A DNA stretch of 48,506 nt from Streptococcus devriesei DSM 19639 (GCF_000423725.1 NZ_AUIN01000004.1:1-48506); one strand, 5' to 3'. Positions 27,251-36,159 are shown, counted from the stretch's first letter. Numbers and translations: made by a program. The notes: generated from the letters alone by a model not told the origin.

Positions 27251-27502
27251 GCTTCTTGAATTAAAATTTCGGACTTGCTGGAGGAGCGGCTTTCTTCCGG
27301 CAGGGGAATCGGCAAGGTTTCTTTGCCGTCTACAGTCTTAATTCGTGAATTTCTCGCTAAAAAGAGAAGTGTCGAAAATTTATTGAAAGGAATTGAACCC
27401 GAAGGGAGAGTTTGCCATTTAGTTAAGCTGCCTAAGAAATTAAAATTTCTGCTCGGTTTTCTAATATGTAGCTGCTCTTCGTTCGCTTTTGGTATCATAA
27501 TT
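27251..27502 (+). other. Structured infB-rbfA intergenic region
   Basis: These 252 bases separate genes that are often adjacent. An open frame runs in phase into rbfA (from TTG 27275), but its composition and lack of homology make it an unlikely gene. The DNA holds hairpins (CGGCAA ... TTGCCG near 27310-27330; CTGGAGGA ... TCTTCCGG near 27281-27300) and a 12-base direct repeat AATTAAAATTTC near 27259 and 27449. Just before rbfA lies TGGTATCAT, an extended -10. Confidence 0.4.
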
Positions 27503-27853
27503 ATGACTAACCACCGTGTTGACCGTGTCGGTATGGAGATTAAGCGTGAAGTCAACGAGATTTTGCAAAAGAAGGTCCGTGATCCCCGCGTTCAGGGAGT
27601 AACGATAACGGATGTGCAAATGCTGGGCGACTTGTCCTTAGCTAAGGTCTATTATACTGTTATGAGTGATTTGGCTTCTGAAGGGCAAAAGGCTCAGACT
27701 GGTCTTGAAAAAGCGACCGGAACTATTAAGCGTGAGTTAGGGAAGAACCTGACCATGTATAAGATTCCGGATCTTCAGTTTATCAAGGACGAATCCATTG
27801 CTTACGGCAATAAAATTGACCAAATGCTGCGTGATCTCGAAGCTAAGAAATAA
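27503..27853 (+). CDS. rbfA: Ribosome-binding factor A
   Basis: The 116-residue KH-type protein starts [20 protein letters not shown] and has [12 protein letters not shown] plus [10 protein letters not shown], the RbfA signatures. It binds the 30S subunit and helps mature the 5' end of 16S rRNA; it is needed in the cold. There is no SD before ATG 27503. An extended -10 (TGGTATCAT, TATCAT at 27493-27498) ends 4 bases upstream, so a leaderless or nearly leaderless transcript is possible. A strong terminator follows. Confidence 0.95.
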   Translation: MTNHRVDRVGMEIKREVNEILQKKVRDPRVQGVTITDVQMLGDLSLAKVYYTVMSDLASEGQKAQTGLEKATGTIKRELGKNLTMYKIPDLQFIKDESIAYGNKIDQMLRDLEAKK

Positions 27854-27856
27854 GGT

Positions 27857-27886
27857 GAAAGAGGCTGTTTGTCCCAGCCTCTTTTG
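27857..27886 (+). terminator. rbfA terminator
   Basis: AAAGAGGCTG pairs with CAGCCTCTTTT around a TTTGTCC loop. Confidence 0.85.
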
Positions 27887-27925
27887 TGCTATAATGAAAG
27901 GCAGAATGGAGATGTAAAACAAGTC

Positions 27926-28462
27926 ATGAATATCACAGTTTACTTGGGTGCCAGCGTAGGTAAAGACCACATTTACAAGGAAAAAACGATTGAACTGGCA
28001 GAATGGATTGCAGCTAACAGCCATATTTTGATTTACGGCGGCAGCAATGTCGGACTGATGGGAGTTTTGGCAGACAAGGTACTGGAAAGAGGGGCAAAGG
28101 CTTACGGTATTATTCCTGACTTTTTACAAAAACGGGAGATTGCTCACGAGAACCTGACAGGGTTACAGGTGGTTGAGGATATGGATGAGCGCAAGGCTCT
28201 CATGATGGAAGAAGGAGATGCTCTTATTGCTCTGCCCGGCGGTCCGGGAACGCTTGAAGAAATCAGCGAAGCCATTTCTTGGGCGCGTGTTGGGAAAAAT
28301 CCCAAGCCCTGCATACTTTTCAATATTGATGGCTACTATGATTTTTTGCGGGCCCAGTTTGATCATATGGTAAGCCAAGGTTTTCTGACGCAGACCGATC
28401 GTGAAAAAATTTTATTCTCAGATAATTTGGAAGAAATTGCGCGTTTTATTGCGCATTATTAG
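27926..28462 (+). CDS. LOG-family protein (TIGR00730, nucleotide phosphoribohydrolase-like)
   Basis: The start is ATG 27926 (MNITVYLGASVGKDHIYKEK), 31 bases after a TATAAT at 27889. The 178-residue Rossmann-like protein contains the LOG signature LPGGPGTLEEISEAI and the FLQKREIAHENL segment. LOG proteins release free base from nucleoside 5'-monophosphates; the physiological role in streptococci is unknown. It is a single gene between rbfA and copYAZ. Confidence 0.9.
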   Translation: MNITVYLGASVGKDHIYKEKTIELAEWIAANSHILIYGGSNVGLMGVLADKVLERGAKAYGIIPDFLQKREIAHENLTGLQVVEDMDERKALMMEEGDALIALPGGPGTLEEISEAISWARVGKNPKPCILFNIDGYYDFLRAQFDHMVSQGFLTQTDREKILFSDNLEEIARFIAHY

Positions 28463-28531
28463 CCATCAAGAGTGCAGAAGCTTAGAATATTGAAAGACAG
28501 TTTTAGGGCTGTCTTTTTTAAAAGCTCATTG

Positions 28532-28575
28532 TTGACAAATGTAGACAAGTAGTTTAAAATAAATCTACAAACGTC
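28532..28575 (+). promoter_or_regulatory. copYAZ promoter with two cop-box-like operators
   Basis: TTGACA (28532-28537), 17 bases, TAAAAT (28555-28560). GACAAATGTA (28534-28543) over the -35 differs from the CopY consensus TACANNTGTA at one base. TACAAACGTC (28566-28575), just past the -10, differs at two. The pair is placed as in other copY operons. CopY binding is inferred. Confidence 0.65.
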
Positions 28576-28597
28576 AACGAAAGGAATGCAAAAGGTC

Positions 28598-29041
28598 ATG
28601 GGAAACATTTCAAATGCAGAATGGGAAGTCATGCGGGTTGTTTGGGCCAAGCAGCCGACAACCAGCAGGGCTATTATTCAAGTCTTGGGCGAGGCCTATG
28701 ATTGGTCCGCTTCGACTGTTAAGACACTGATTACACGCTTAGCTGACAAAGGCTTTTTAAGCAGTCAGCGACAGGGAAAAAAGTATATTTATTCTAGTCT
28801 TATCTCAGAACAAGAGGCTTTAAAACAGCAGGTGTCAGACACTTTTTCGCGTATCTGTGTCACCAAACATCAGGCCTTGATTAAAGAGCTGATTGAGGAG
28901 ACCCCGATGACTCTGTCTGATATTAAAGACTTGGAAAATTTGTTATTAACGAAGAAAAAAGCAGCAGTTGCAGAGGTTAAATGCAACTGTACACCGGGAC
29001 AGTGTACATGCCATAAAGATTTGGAGGTGATGTCCCAATGA
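28598..29041 (+). CDS. copY: Copper-responsive repressor CopY
   Basis: The 147-residue protein (from ATG 28598; an ATG at 28586 is also possible but touches its SD) has the BlaI/MecI-type winged helix [13 protein letters not shown] ... [16 protein letters not shown]. The C-terminal metal site [10 protein letters not shown] has the exact CXCX4CXC form of CopY, which releases DNA when Cu(I) displaces Zn. It overlaps copA by 4 bases and has cop-box-like sites in its promoter. Confidence 0.95.
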   Translation: MGNISNAEWEVMRVVWAKQPTTSRAIIQVLGEAYDWSASTVKTLITRLADKGFLSSQRQGKKYIYSSLISEQEALKQQVSDTFSRICVTKHQALIKELIEETPMTLSDIKDLENLLLTKKKAAVAEVKCNCTPGQCTCHKDLEVMSQ

Positions 29042-31266
29042 GTGAAGAAGTATTTTTGATAGACGGGATGACTTGTGCTTCCTGTGCGCTCACTGTTGAA
29101 AATGCGGTCAAAAAACTAGATGGTATTAACAGCGCAGTAGTTAATCTGACTACTGAAAAAATGACAATAGACTATGATGCCGGCAAGGTCGATGAAGCAG
29201 CTGTTTCCAAGGCTGTTGCGGATGCGGGCTATGGTGCTAAAGTTTACAACCCAAAAACTGCAGAAAGTCAGGAAGATCGTGAAGAACACAAGCTGACAGC
29301 TATTAAAAAGCGTCTTTTCTGGGCTTCTGTCTTTACCATACCGCTCTTTTACATTTCCATGGGAAGTATGATAGGGCTGCCGCTGCCTGGTTTTTTGGCC
29401 CCTGAGGCGGCACCGCTCACTTATGCTGGTATTTTGCTGCTTTTGACTATTCCTGTTGTCCTATTGAGCCGGAATTTCTATGATAATGGCTTTCGCTCAC
29501 TTTTCAAAGGCCACCCCAATATGGATTCCCTCGTTGCTTTGGCGACCACAGCGGCCTTTCTTTACAGTCTTTACGGAACTTATCATGTTTATCTGGGACA
29601 TGTTCATCATGCCCACCATCTCTACTATGAATCGGTAGCTGTCATTTTGACCTTGATTACCTTGGGAAAATATTTTGAAACCTTATCTAAAGGCCGAACA
29701 TCAGATGCCATCAAAAAGCTCATGCACTTATCGGCAAAAGAAGCTGTCATCCTGCGCGATGATAAAGAAGTTCGCATTCCTATTGAAGACGTAGCGATTG
29801 GTGATCATATCTTGGTAAAACCAGGTGAGAAAATTCCGGTGGACGGCCGTGTGCTTTCCGGACATTCGGCTATTGATGAGTCCATGCTGACCGGGGAGTC
29901 CATTCCTATTGAAAAAACAGCAGACAGCCCGGTTTACGGCGGTTCGATCAATGGTCAGGGCAGTCTGGTGTTTGAAGCAGAGAAAGTTGGCAGCGACACT
30001 CTTTTGTCACAGATTATTAAACTGGTTGAAGATGCTCAGCAGACCAAGGCTCCTATTGCTAAAATCGCTGATAAGGTATCCGGTGTTTTTGTCCCTGTTA
30101 TCATTGTTATTGCCTTGTTGACAGGACTGTTCTGGTATTTTGTGATAGGACAGGATTTTACCTTTTCAATGACAGTTAGCGTAGCTGTCCTTGTTATTGC
30201 CTGCCCTTGTGCATTGGGCTTGGCAACGCCGACCGCTATTATGGTAGGAACGGGCCGGGCTGCTGAAAATGGTATCCTTTACAAACGCGGCGATGTGCTG
30301 GAATTAGCTCATCAAATGGATACAATTGTTTTTGACAAGACAGGCACCATCACTCAGGGCAAGCCGGAAGTTGTTAACAGCTTTTCCTACCGTTCTGATG
30401 TCTCTGTGCTGCAATTAACAGCATCTTTAGAAGCTCTGTCTGAGCACCCTTTAAGTCAGGCGGTTGTGGACTATGCCCAAAAAGAAGGACATACCCTGCT
30501 TGAAGCTAAGGACTTCACGTCGCTAACAGGTTTTGGGCTCAAAGGCCGTGTCGCTGGTATCGAGCTTTTGGTGGGCAATGAAAAACTCATGCTGCAAAAT
30601 CATATTTCTCTTGAGAAGGCTGAAAGTGATTTCAAACAAGCGACCGCTAAGGGGCAAACTCCGATTTTTGTAGCGGGAGGCGGTCAGCTTTTGGGCCTGA
30701 TGACGATTGCTGATAAGGTCAAGCCTGACAGTAAAGCAACCGTTAAAGCTTTGCAGGATATGGGTATTGAAGCGGTCATGCTGACCGGTGACAATGAAGA
30801 GACAGCCAAGGCTATTGCTAAAGAAGTCGGCATTACGGCAGTAATCAGTCAGGTTCTGCCCCAGGAAAAAACACAGGCCATTCTTGATTTGCAGGCCAAA
30901 GGCAAGAAGGTTGCCATGGTTGGAGATGGGATCAATGACGCTCCGGCGCTTGCAACGGCAGATATTGGTATTTCCATGGGTTCAGGAACAGATATTGCCA
31001 TGGAGTCTGCAGATATTGTCCTCATGAAACCGGCCATGCTTGATATTATCAAGGCTCTCAAAATCAGCCGGGCTACCATTATCAATGTCAAGGAAAATCT
31101 ATTTTGGGCTTTTATTTACAACATCTTATCTATCCCTATCGCAATGGGTGTTCTTCATCTCTTTGGCGGACCGCTGCTTGACCCGATGATTGCCGGTCTG
31201 GCTATGAGTTTTAGTTCCGTTTCTGTTGTTTTAAATGCCCTGCGGCTTAAAATCGTAAAATTATAA
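29038..31266 (+). CDS. copA: Copper-exporting P1B-type ATPase CopA
   Basis: The 742-residue membrane ATPase has one N-terminal heavy-metal domain (GMTCASC, Cys13 and Cys16), then a His-rich loop between the first helices ([13 protein letters not shown]), the actuator motif LTGES, the transmembrane CPC site in [11 protein letters not shown], the phosphorylation site DKTGT, the SEHP motif and the hinge [10 protein letters not shown]. It exports Cu(I). Overlapping copY and followed by copZ, it is part of one operon. Confidence 0.97.
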   Translation: MSEEVFLIDGMTCASCALTVENAVKKLDGINSAVVNLTTEKMTIDYDAGKVDEAAVSKAVADAGYGAKVYNPKTAESQEDREEHKLTAIKKRLFWASVFTIPLFYISMGSMIGLPLPGFLAPEAAPLTYAGILLLLTIPVVLLSRNFYDNGFRSLFKGHPNMDSLVALATTAAFLYSLYGTYHVYLGHVHHAHHLYYESVAVILTLITLGKYFETLSKGRTSDAIKKLMHLSAKEAVILRDDKEVRIPIEDVAIGDHILVKPGEKIPVDGRVLSGHSAIDESMLTGESIPIEKTADSPVYGGSINGQGSLVFEAEKVGSDTLLSQIIKLVEDAQQTKAPIAKIADKVSGVFVPVIIVIALLTGLFWYFVIGQDFTFSMTVSVAVLVIACPCALGLATPTAIMVGTGRAAENGILYKRGDVLELAHQMDTIVFDKTGTITQGKPEVVNSFSYRSDVSVLQLTASLEALSEHPLSQAVVDYAQKEGHTLLEAKDFTSLTGFGLKGRVAGIELLVGNEKLMLQNHISLEKAESDFKQATAKGQTPIFVAGGGQLLGLMTIADKVKPDSKATVKALQDMGIEAVMLTGDNEETAKAIAKEVGITAVISQVLPQEKTQAILDLQAKGKKVAMVGDGINDAPALATADIGISMGSGTDIAMESADIVLMKPAMLDIIKALKISRATIINVKENLFWAFIYNILSIPIAMGVLHLFGGPLLDPMIAGLAMSFSSVSVVLNALRLKIVKL

Positions 31267-31280
31267 AAGGAGAAATTATC

Positions 31281-31484
31281 ATGGAAAAAACATATCGTAT
31301 TAACGGTTTAAAATGCCAAGGCTGTGTTGACAACGTCACCAAACGTTTTTCAGAATTAAAAAAAGTGGACAGCGTCACAGTTGATCTTGACAAAAAAGAA
31401 GTCACTGTGACAGGAAATCCCAGCAAATGGTCTTTAAAACGTGCTCTAAAAGGGACAAAGTATGAACTGGGAGCAGAAGTTTAG
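31281..31484 (+). CDS. copZ: Copper chaperone CopZ
   Basis: This 67-residue protein is a single ferredoxin-like HMA domain with the metal site GLKCQGC, where the usual Met before the first Cys is replaced by Leu-Lys. The rest (VDNVTKRFSELKKVDSVTVD) fits the HMA fold. It hands Cu(I) to CopY or CopA. SD AGGAG precedes the ATG, 14 bases after copA. Confidence 0.92.
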   Translation: MEKTYRINGLKCQGCVDNVTKRFSELKKVDSVTVDLDKKEVTVTGNPSKWSLKRALKGTKYELGAEV

Positions 31485-31508
31485 TCATTTTCGACGGTGT
31501 TAACATAA

Positions 31509-31560
31509 GAAGCAGGAGAATCTCAGCCTTTATGTTTAGAGGCTCTCCTGCTTTTATTTT
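31509..31560 (+). terminator. copYAZ terminator
   Basis: AAGCAGGAGA pairs with TCTCCTGCTT across a 24-base loop that contains a weak inner CAGCCT/AGGCT pairing; TTTATTTTTG follows. Confidence 0.8.
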
Positions 31561-31596
31561 TGATTTTTAGGCCGACTATCAAAAGCTGACAGTTTC

Positions 31597-31616
31597 ACGG
31601 GGTGTGATATCCCCGT
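31597..31616. promoter_or_regulatory. Inverted repeat upstream of a Cof phosphatase gene
   Basis: ACGGGG (31597-31602) and CCCCGT (31611-31616) flank TGTGATAT. A TGGTAAACT extended-10-like sequence follows at 31622-31630, so the repeat could be an operator at the -35 region. No T-run makes it a poor terminator. Confidence 0.35.
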
Positions 31617-31666
31617 AAATATGGTAAACTAGTTAATAGATTGATTTAGAAAAGGTCGTAATTATT

Positions 31667-32494
31667 TTGCTTAAGTTAATTGCTATTGATATGGACGGAA
31701 CACTCTTAGACAGTCAAAAAGAGCTTCCGCAAAGAAATATTGATGTCATTCAGGAAGCAGCTCAGCAAGGACATAAAATCGTGATTTGCACCGGCCGCAT
31801 TCAAAAGGGTGTAGAGCCCTATTTTGACAGGCTGGGCTTAGCGGCGAAAGAAGAGTATGCCATTTTGAATAACGGCTGTTCTCTTCACACCATCAGTGAA
31901 GACTGGCAGCTGCTAAGTTATCATAATCTGGACTTTCACGATGTCCGCTATCTTTACAGCCTTTTAGATAATTATCCCGAGGTTTATTTGACCTTGATTG
32001 CTGATGTGGATTATTTGGTGCTGGCTGATGAGGTGCCGGACTTGGTGGCCTATGATGCCAGCCTAGTTTTCACAGAGCCTCAGCCGGTTTCTCTGGCAGA
32101 TGTGAAAGCCCAAACCAAACCGGTTTTTCAGGCTATGTACATGGGGGAGCCTGATGTTTTAGACGCTTTTCAGGCTGACTTTGAAGCAGAATTGTCTGAG
32201 AAATTTAGCATGGTCAGAAGCCAGTCCTACCTTTTTGAAGCCATGCCTAAGGGCATTACCAAGGCAAGCGGTTTAAGAGAGTTAGCTCAAAAATTAGACG
32301 TAGATACAAAAGATATTGTGGCCTTGGGTGATGCGGCCAACGATCTTGAAATGATGAAGGCGGCCGGATTCAGTGTGGCCATGGGCAATGCTGCTAAAGA
32401 GGTTAAAAAAATTGCAGATGCCGTCACCAGCTCAAACGATGAAGCCGGCGTAGCTGAGGCTATTCAAAAATATGTCTTAGAAGCTAAAGAGTAA
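31667..32494 (+). CDS. Cof-type HAD-IIB phosphatase
   Basis: The 275-residue protein starts at TTG 31667 (MLKLIAIDMDGTLLDSQKEL), 10 bases after AAAGG; no ATG fits. HAD motif I is DMDGTLLD, motif II is in VICTGR, and motif IV is GDAANDLEMM. The C2B cap places it with Cof/YidA sugar phosphatases. The gene follows copYAZ but has its own upstream region, so a copper link is not implied. Substrate unknown. Confidence 0.9.
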   Translation: MLKLIAIDMDGTLLDSQKELPQRNIDVIQEAAQQGHKIVICTGRIQKGVEPYFDRLGLAAKEEYAILNNGCSLHTISEDWQLLSYHNLDFHDVRYLYSLLDNYPEVYLTLIADVDYLVLADEVPDLVAYDASLVFTEPQPVSLADVKAQTKPVFQAMYMGEPDVLDAFQADFEAELSEKFSMVRSQSYLFEAMPKGITKASGLRELAQKLDVDTKDIVALGDAANDLEMMKAAGFSVAMGNAAKEVKKIADAVTSSNDEAGVAEAIQKYVLEAKE

Positions 32495-32534
32495 CAGTGT
32501 GACTGCTGTAATGAGTATAAAAGCGAGACAATAA

Positions 32535-32712
32535 GAGAGTGGGACAAAAATCTCAAACTCTTTTAATTTATGAAACATCACATATTTAACGCAGTGGTTT
32601 ATTGGAAGTCCTTATCCCTTGCTGCGCAAGTGATAGCGGCCATCCTAATAAACTATGCGGGGGTGGGAATACGAACCAAAATTTTCAATTTTTAGGTTCT
32701 TTCCCACTCCCT
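32535..32712. repeat. Streptococcal GAGTGGGAC inverted-repeat element
   Basis: The ends AGAGTGGGACAAAAATCT and (minus strand) CAGGGAGTGGGAAAGAACCT form an imperfect inverted repeat around about 140 bases, with an internal CTTGC-TGC-GCAAG hairpin. Short elements with such GAGTGGGAC ends occur many times in streptococcal genomes and often sit between convergent genes, as here, where it can act as a terminator for both. Confidence 0.55.
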
Positions 32713-32722
32713 GTTTTTGTAT

Positions 32723-33229
32723 TTACAGTTTTTGGCGGTTGATATGATGTTTGTAAATAGCCAGCAGTGTTGATAAGCTGATGAAAATATCCATACAAAC
32801 AGCGGGATAGGCTTTAATGGTGATGTCATAGATGAGCCACAGCAGCATGTTTTCGATGATGAGCCAGCGCAGGATCTGCATTTTAGAGGTTAGAAAGGTT
32901 GTCAGGGTGTAAGACACCGAAGAGATGATTGGCAGAAAGCCGATGACTCCTAAATTATTGACATAGCTGCCCAGGCTGATCTGGATTAAGACCAGACAAA
33001 GGGTGATCCATTTGGTATTTTTTTGCTTGATAATCAGTGTATTTCTGATGATGGAGACACTGATAGTCAGAGCACCTGTATAGCCGCCTAAGAGGAGGTT
33101 GGCTATCATGGTGAAAATATAATCGCTGATTTGCCAGATTAGCATCTGCTGTTTATTTTTGGTAAAGGAAGAATAGGTCAGGCAAAAAGCGCCCAGACCG
33201 GAAAAAATCATTGCTATAGGAAGTTTCAT
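32723..33229 (-). CDS. YgjV-family membrane protein
   Basis: The 168-residue protein has about six membrane helices. The region LGGYTGALTISVSIIRNTLI and the general layout fit the YgjV (inner membrane) family. No catalytic motif is visible. It is a single gene pointing away from the ABC/LytTR operon. Function unknown. Confidence 0.7.
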   Translation of the reverse strand: MKLPIAMIFSGLGAFCLTYSSFTKNKQQMLIWQISDYIFTMIANLLLGGYTGALTISVSIIRNTLIIKQKNTKWITLCLVLIQISLGSYVNNLGVIGFLPIISSVSYTLTTFLTSKMQILRWLIIENMLLWLIYDITIKAYPAVCMDIFISLSTLLAIYKHHINRQKL

Positions 33230-33376
33230 TAGTCATCACCCTGTTTTGTTAGGAACACAGAAAAAGAACACCTGGTGTGTCGCTACTCTTTATTATAAGC
33301 AAAAGAATTCAAAAAGCCAATCCCCATTTCACGTGACAGTCTTGAGGAAGCAAGATTTCATTTTCCTTATTCAGCG

Positions 33377-33442
33377 TCTTATCCCTGCATTTTGACCTCT
33401 TATCCAAAAAGCCGAGATTTTTTAGTGGGCTTTTGTTAGACT
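33377..33442 (+). promoter_or_regulatory. Upstream region of the ABC/LytTR operon with 21-bp-spaced direct repeat
   Basis: TCTTATCC occurs at 33377-33384 and 33398-33405, exactly 21 bases apart, as expected for a LytTR dimer on one DNA face. Downstream, TAGACT (33437-33442) could be the -10, with no good -35 (GAGATT at 33414-33419), as in activator-dependent promoters. AAAAGCC (33407-33413) can pair with GGCTTTT (33428-33434). Confidence 0.45.
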
Positions 33443-33472
33443 ACAGTCAGATAGATAAGAAAGGAGTTCATT

Positions 33473-34339
33473 ATGCTAGTCAAAACGCAAGGTCTCGTTA
33501 AAACTTACGGCAAACATATCGCGGTCAATAACCTAAATGTAAGCATTGAAAAGGGGAGCTTTACCGCTATTTTAGGCCCTAACGGTGCCGGTAAATCTTC
33601 TACCATCCAAATGCTCATCGGCCTCTCCCAGCCTGATGCCGGCAAAGTCATCTACACGCAGGAGGCAAAAATCGGAGTGGTTTTTCAAAACAGTGTCTTA
33701 GATGATATGCTGAGCGTTAAGGAAAACTTACAAATTCGGGCACGCCAGTACAAGAAGGTTGCCCCTCAAAAGATAGAGGAGCTCGTTGACAAGCTGGGGC
33801 TGACGCATTTTATCAATCAAGCCTATGGAAGCCTGTCAGGAGGGCAAAAAAGACGTGTTGATATCGCCCGTGCGCTGCTTAACAGTCCTGATATTCTCTT
33901 TTTGGATGAGCCGACAACAGGTCTTGATATTCAAACCCGGCAGGCCATCTGGGATTTGCTGAATCAGCTTCAGCAAAAAGATCAGCTGACCATTGTTTTA
34001 ACAACTCATTATCTGGATGAGGCAGACAGTGCTGATATGGTCTATATTGTTGACCATGGACAAGTCATTGCTCAGGGCACAGCCAGCCTCATCAAGGAAA
34101 AATATGCCAAGAATATCCTTAAACTGCAGAGTAATCAGATAAACAGCCTTCTGGATTGTTTGAGAGATGCCAGTCTGATTGAGCAAGTCAGAGGAAATGA
34201 AGTCATCTTAAGGCCTGAAACGGCTGAACTGGCTATGGATATTCTTAGCCACTGCCGAGACTTTATTCATAATTTTGAATTTCGTCCCGGCACCATGGAC
34301 GATGCTTTTATGACCTTAACCGGACGGGAGGTACGTTAG
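33473..34339 (+). CDS. ABC transporter ATP-binding protein
   Basis: This 288-residue ATPase has Walker A GPNGAGKSS, the Q-loop in GVVFQNSVLDD, signature LSGGQKRRV and Walker B ILFLDEPTTGLD. It belongs to the DrrA/CcmA-like exporters, often for drugs, peptides or lipids. The permease follows at once. Four genes (ATPase, permease, LytTR, DUF3021) form one operon ending in a terminator. Confidence 0.92.
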   Translation: MLVKTQGLVKTYGKHIAVNNLNVSIEKGSFTAILGPNGAGKSSTIQMLIGLSQPDAGKVIYTQEAKIGVVFQNSVLDDMLSVKENLQIRARQYKKVAPQKIEELVDKLGLTHFINQAYGSLSGGQKRRVDIARALLNSPDILFLDEPTTGLDIQTRQAIWDLLNQLQQKDQLTIVLTTHYLDEADSADMVYIVDHGQVIAQGTASLIKEKYAKNILKLQSNQINSLLDCLRDASLIEQVRGNEVILRPETAELAMDILSHCRDFIHNFEFRPGTMDDAFMTLTGREVR

Positions 34340-35197
34340 ATGTTTGCTTTGATTAAACGTAATTGCATGCTTTATTTCCGTAACCGCAGCGGTGTGATTT
34401 TCTCGCTGATGGGGGCACTTATTTCTTTCATTCTTTATCTTGTTTTTCTCAAGGATAATATTGAGTCTTCTTGGTCACGTATTGACGATACCAATCAGCT
34501 TTTAGACACATGGCTGATAGGAGGGACGCTGGCTATCACAGGCATTACCACCACCTTATCCAGCCTGTCTCAATGGACAAAGGACAAAGAAAGTCATGTC
34601 CGTCAGGACCTCCTGATTACAGATCTTGGCTACTGGCCTTTGTCTTTCAGTTATATTATCAGTGCTGCTCTTGTTGGTTTTGCCATGCAGCTGATTATGC
34701 TTGCTATCATGGGAAGCTACTTTTACATCGTTGATCAGGTCAGCTTTTCTTGGTCAGTGTGGCCTCAGCTCATTGCTATCATGCTTTTAAATACCCTGAT
34801 ATCAACCCTGCTTAATGCGCTTTTGGTCAGCCGCATCAGCTCAGTGGACAATCTTGGCAAATTGGCAACTATTTTTGGAGCCGCCTCAGGTTTTCTTGTA
34901 GGAACCTATGTTCCTATCGGTGCACTTCCGGACTTCGCCCAAACCCTGATGAAATGCACGCCGGGAGCCTACATTGCTTCCTTGTTCAGACAGGTACTTA
35001 TGTCAGATGCCCTCAAAGATAATTTCCGTCAGGACAGTGCCAGAGAACACTTTGAGAAACTGATGGGAATACGACTGGATTGGCAGGATTTGTTGACAAA
35101 TGTTCAGACATACTATATAGTGATAGGTATCTTAGCGATTGGGCTTGTTCTTTTCAGTTTGCAAACTGCACTGTTACAGCGCCGAGCCCTTGTTTAG
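34340..35197 (+). CDS. ABC-2 type permease
   Basis: The 285-residue protein begins on the base after the ATPase stop. It has six membrane helices of the ABC-2 exporter type, with MFALIKRNCMLYFRNRSGVI at the start and the conserved GTYVPIGALPDF loop before the last helices. It pairs with the preceding ATPase; the cargo is unknown. Confidence 0.9.
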   Translation: MFALIKRNCMLYFRNRSGVIFSLMGALISFILYLVFLKDNIESSWSRIDDTNQLLDTWLIGGTLAITGITTTLSSLSQWTKDKESHVRQDLLITDLGYWPLSFSYIISAALVGFAMQLIMLAIMGSYFYIVDQVSFSWSVWPQLIAIMLLNTLISTLLNALLVSRISSVDNLGKLATIFGAASGFLVGTYVPIGALPDFAQTLMKCTPGAYIASLFRQVLMSDALKDNFRQDSAREHFEKLMGIRLDWQDLLTNVQTYYIVIGILAIGLVLFSLQTALLQRRALV

Positions 35198-35210
35198 AGA
35201 GGTAGATTAG

Positions 35211-35669
35211 GTGGTAAAAAGTCAATTTGAACTGGATTCACAAATTCCAGTCCATACGCCCCTTGTTTTGGTCAGGGCAGCAGAAAAAACGGATGATATT
35301 CAGCGCTTGCTTGATTATATTGATAACTATCAGCTGCCTGCAAGCAGCGCCATTCCCATCAAGAGTATGGATAAGATCATCATGCTCAAACTCAGTGAGA
35401 TTATCTTGGCTGATGTCAGTCAGACGACCCTGAAAATTTATACCTTAAAGGGTGTCTATACGACAACAGAAACACTGGTTCATTTTTTAAACCGCCTGAA
35501 TAAATCCAGCTTTATCCAAATTTCAAAGCATGCCCTGATTAATCTTGATCATCTGGAATCACTGTCTGACAGTTTTTCGGGCAATATGATGGCCAAGTTA
35601 AGCAACAATATTAAGTCCAGCGTGAGCCGTAAGTATGTTAAACTCCTGATGGCTCAGCTGGGGCTTTAG
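35211..35669 (+). CDS. LytTR-type DNA-binding regulator
   Basis: The start is GTG 35211 after AGAGGTAG. The 152-residue protein has an N-terminal part of about 45 residues and a C-terminal LytTR domain (IPIKSMDKIIMLKLSEIILA ... FIQISKHALINLDHLESLS, VSRKYVKLLM). It lacks a receiver domain. This is the layout of LytTR regulatory systems such as HdrR/BrsR, where a neighbouring membrane protein holds the regulator inactive. Here the next gene encodes a DUF3021 membrane protein, the likely partner. Confidence 0.9.
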   Translation: MVKSQFELDSQIPVHTPLVLVRAAEKTDDIQRLLDYIDNYQLPASSAIPIKSMDKIIMLKLSEIILADVSQTTLKIYTLKGVYTTTETLVHFLNRLNKSSFIQISKHALINLDHLESLSDSFSGNMMAKLSNNIKSSVSRKYVKLLMAQLGL

Positions 35670-35682
35670 AAAGGAAGCCGGA

Positions 35683-36090
35683 ATGAAAAAAGTATTCAGT
35701 GCTATGCTGTCGGGGCTTCGTACGGGCAGTCTGACCTACCTCTTAGTTCTTCTCTTTGACATTCAGAAATCACCGGTCAGCAAAAGCAATATTATCAGTA
35801 TTTTAGTCATGAGTGCTGCCATCGGACTGGTCAGTCTTATATTTGAAAGTGAGCGTTTTTCATTTCTGCTGCTTTTGATTGTCCATTGTTCGGTCACTTT
35901 GGGACTGGTTTCAGCCATGATGGTTTACAACGGCTGGCAGGATGTTTTGCTTCATTCGCGTTTCTGGCTTGAGTATTTTCTGATTTATGTTATTATCTGG
36001 TGCTTTGTGCGTTTGGATATTTATCTCAAAACCCAAAAAATCAATCAAGCCTTGTCAAAGCGCCAGCACTCTAAAAATCAAGAGCAGTAA
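35683..36090 (+). CDS. DUF3021 membrane protein, likely LytTR partner
   Basis: The 135-residue protein has four membrane helices and a basic C-terminal tail, matching DUF3021. Such proteins are regularly encoded next to LytTR regulators. By analogy with HdrM/BrsM it may inhibit the LytTR protein at the membrane. This role is inferred from gene order. Confidence 0.8.
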   Translation: MKKVFSAMLSGLRTGSLTYLLVLLFDIQKSPVSKSNIISILVMSAAIGLVSLIFESERFSFLLLLIVHCSVTLGLVSAMMVYNGWQDVLLHSRFWLEYFLIYVIIWCFVRLDIYLKTQKINQALSKRQHSKNQEQ

Positions 36091-36108
36091 ACTCTTGGTT
36101 TTTTATTT
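36079..36108 (+). terminator. ABC/LytTR operon terminator
   Basis: CAAGAG and CTCTTG pair around CAGTAAA, followed by GTTTTTTATTT. The stem overlaps the last codons of the DUF3021 gene. Confidence 0.75.
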
Positions 36109-36134
36109 ATAAAGCAGAAAATTTACTGTATAAT
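36106..36134 (+). promoter_or_regulatory. nagA promoter
   Basis: TTTATA (36106-36111), 17 bases, TATAAT (36129-36134), 26 bases before the nagA ATG. Confidence 0.6.
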
Positions 36135-36159
36135 ATAAAAGAAATGGAGGCATCTTTCA

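Noticed and set aside
27275..27502. In-frame 76-codon extension of rbfA from TTG 27275
   Set aside because: RbfA homologues begin at the [10 protein letters not shown] position, the extension has no family resemblance, and the segment is hairpin-rich non-coding DNA.
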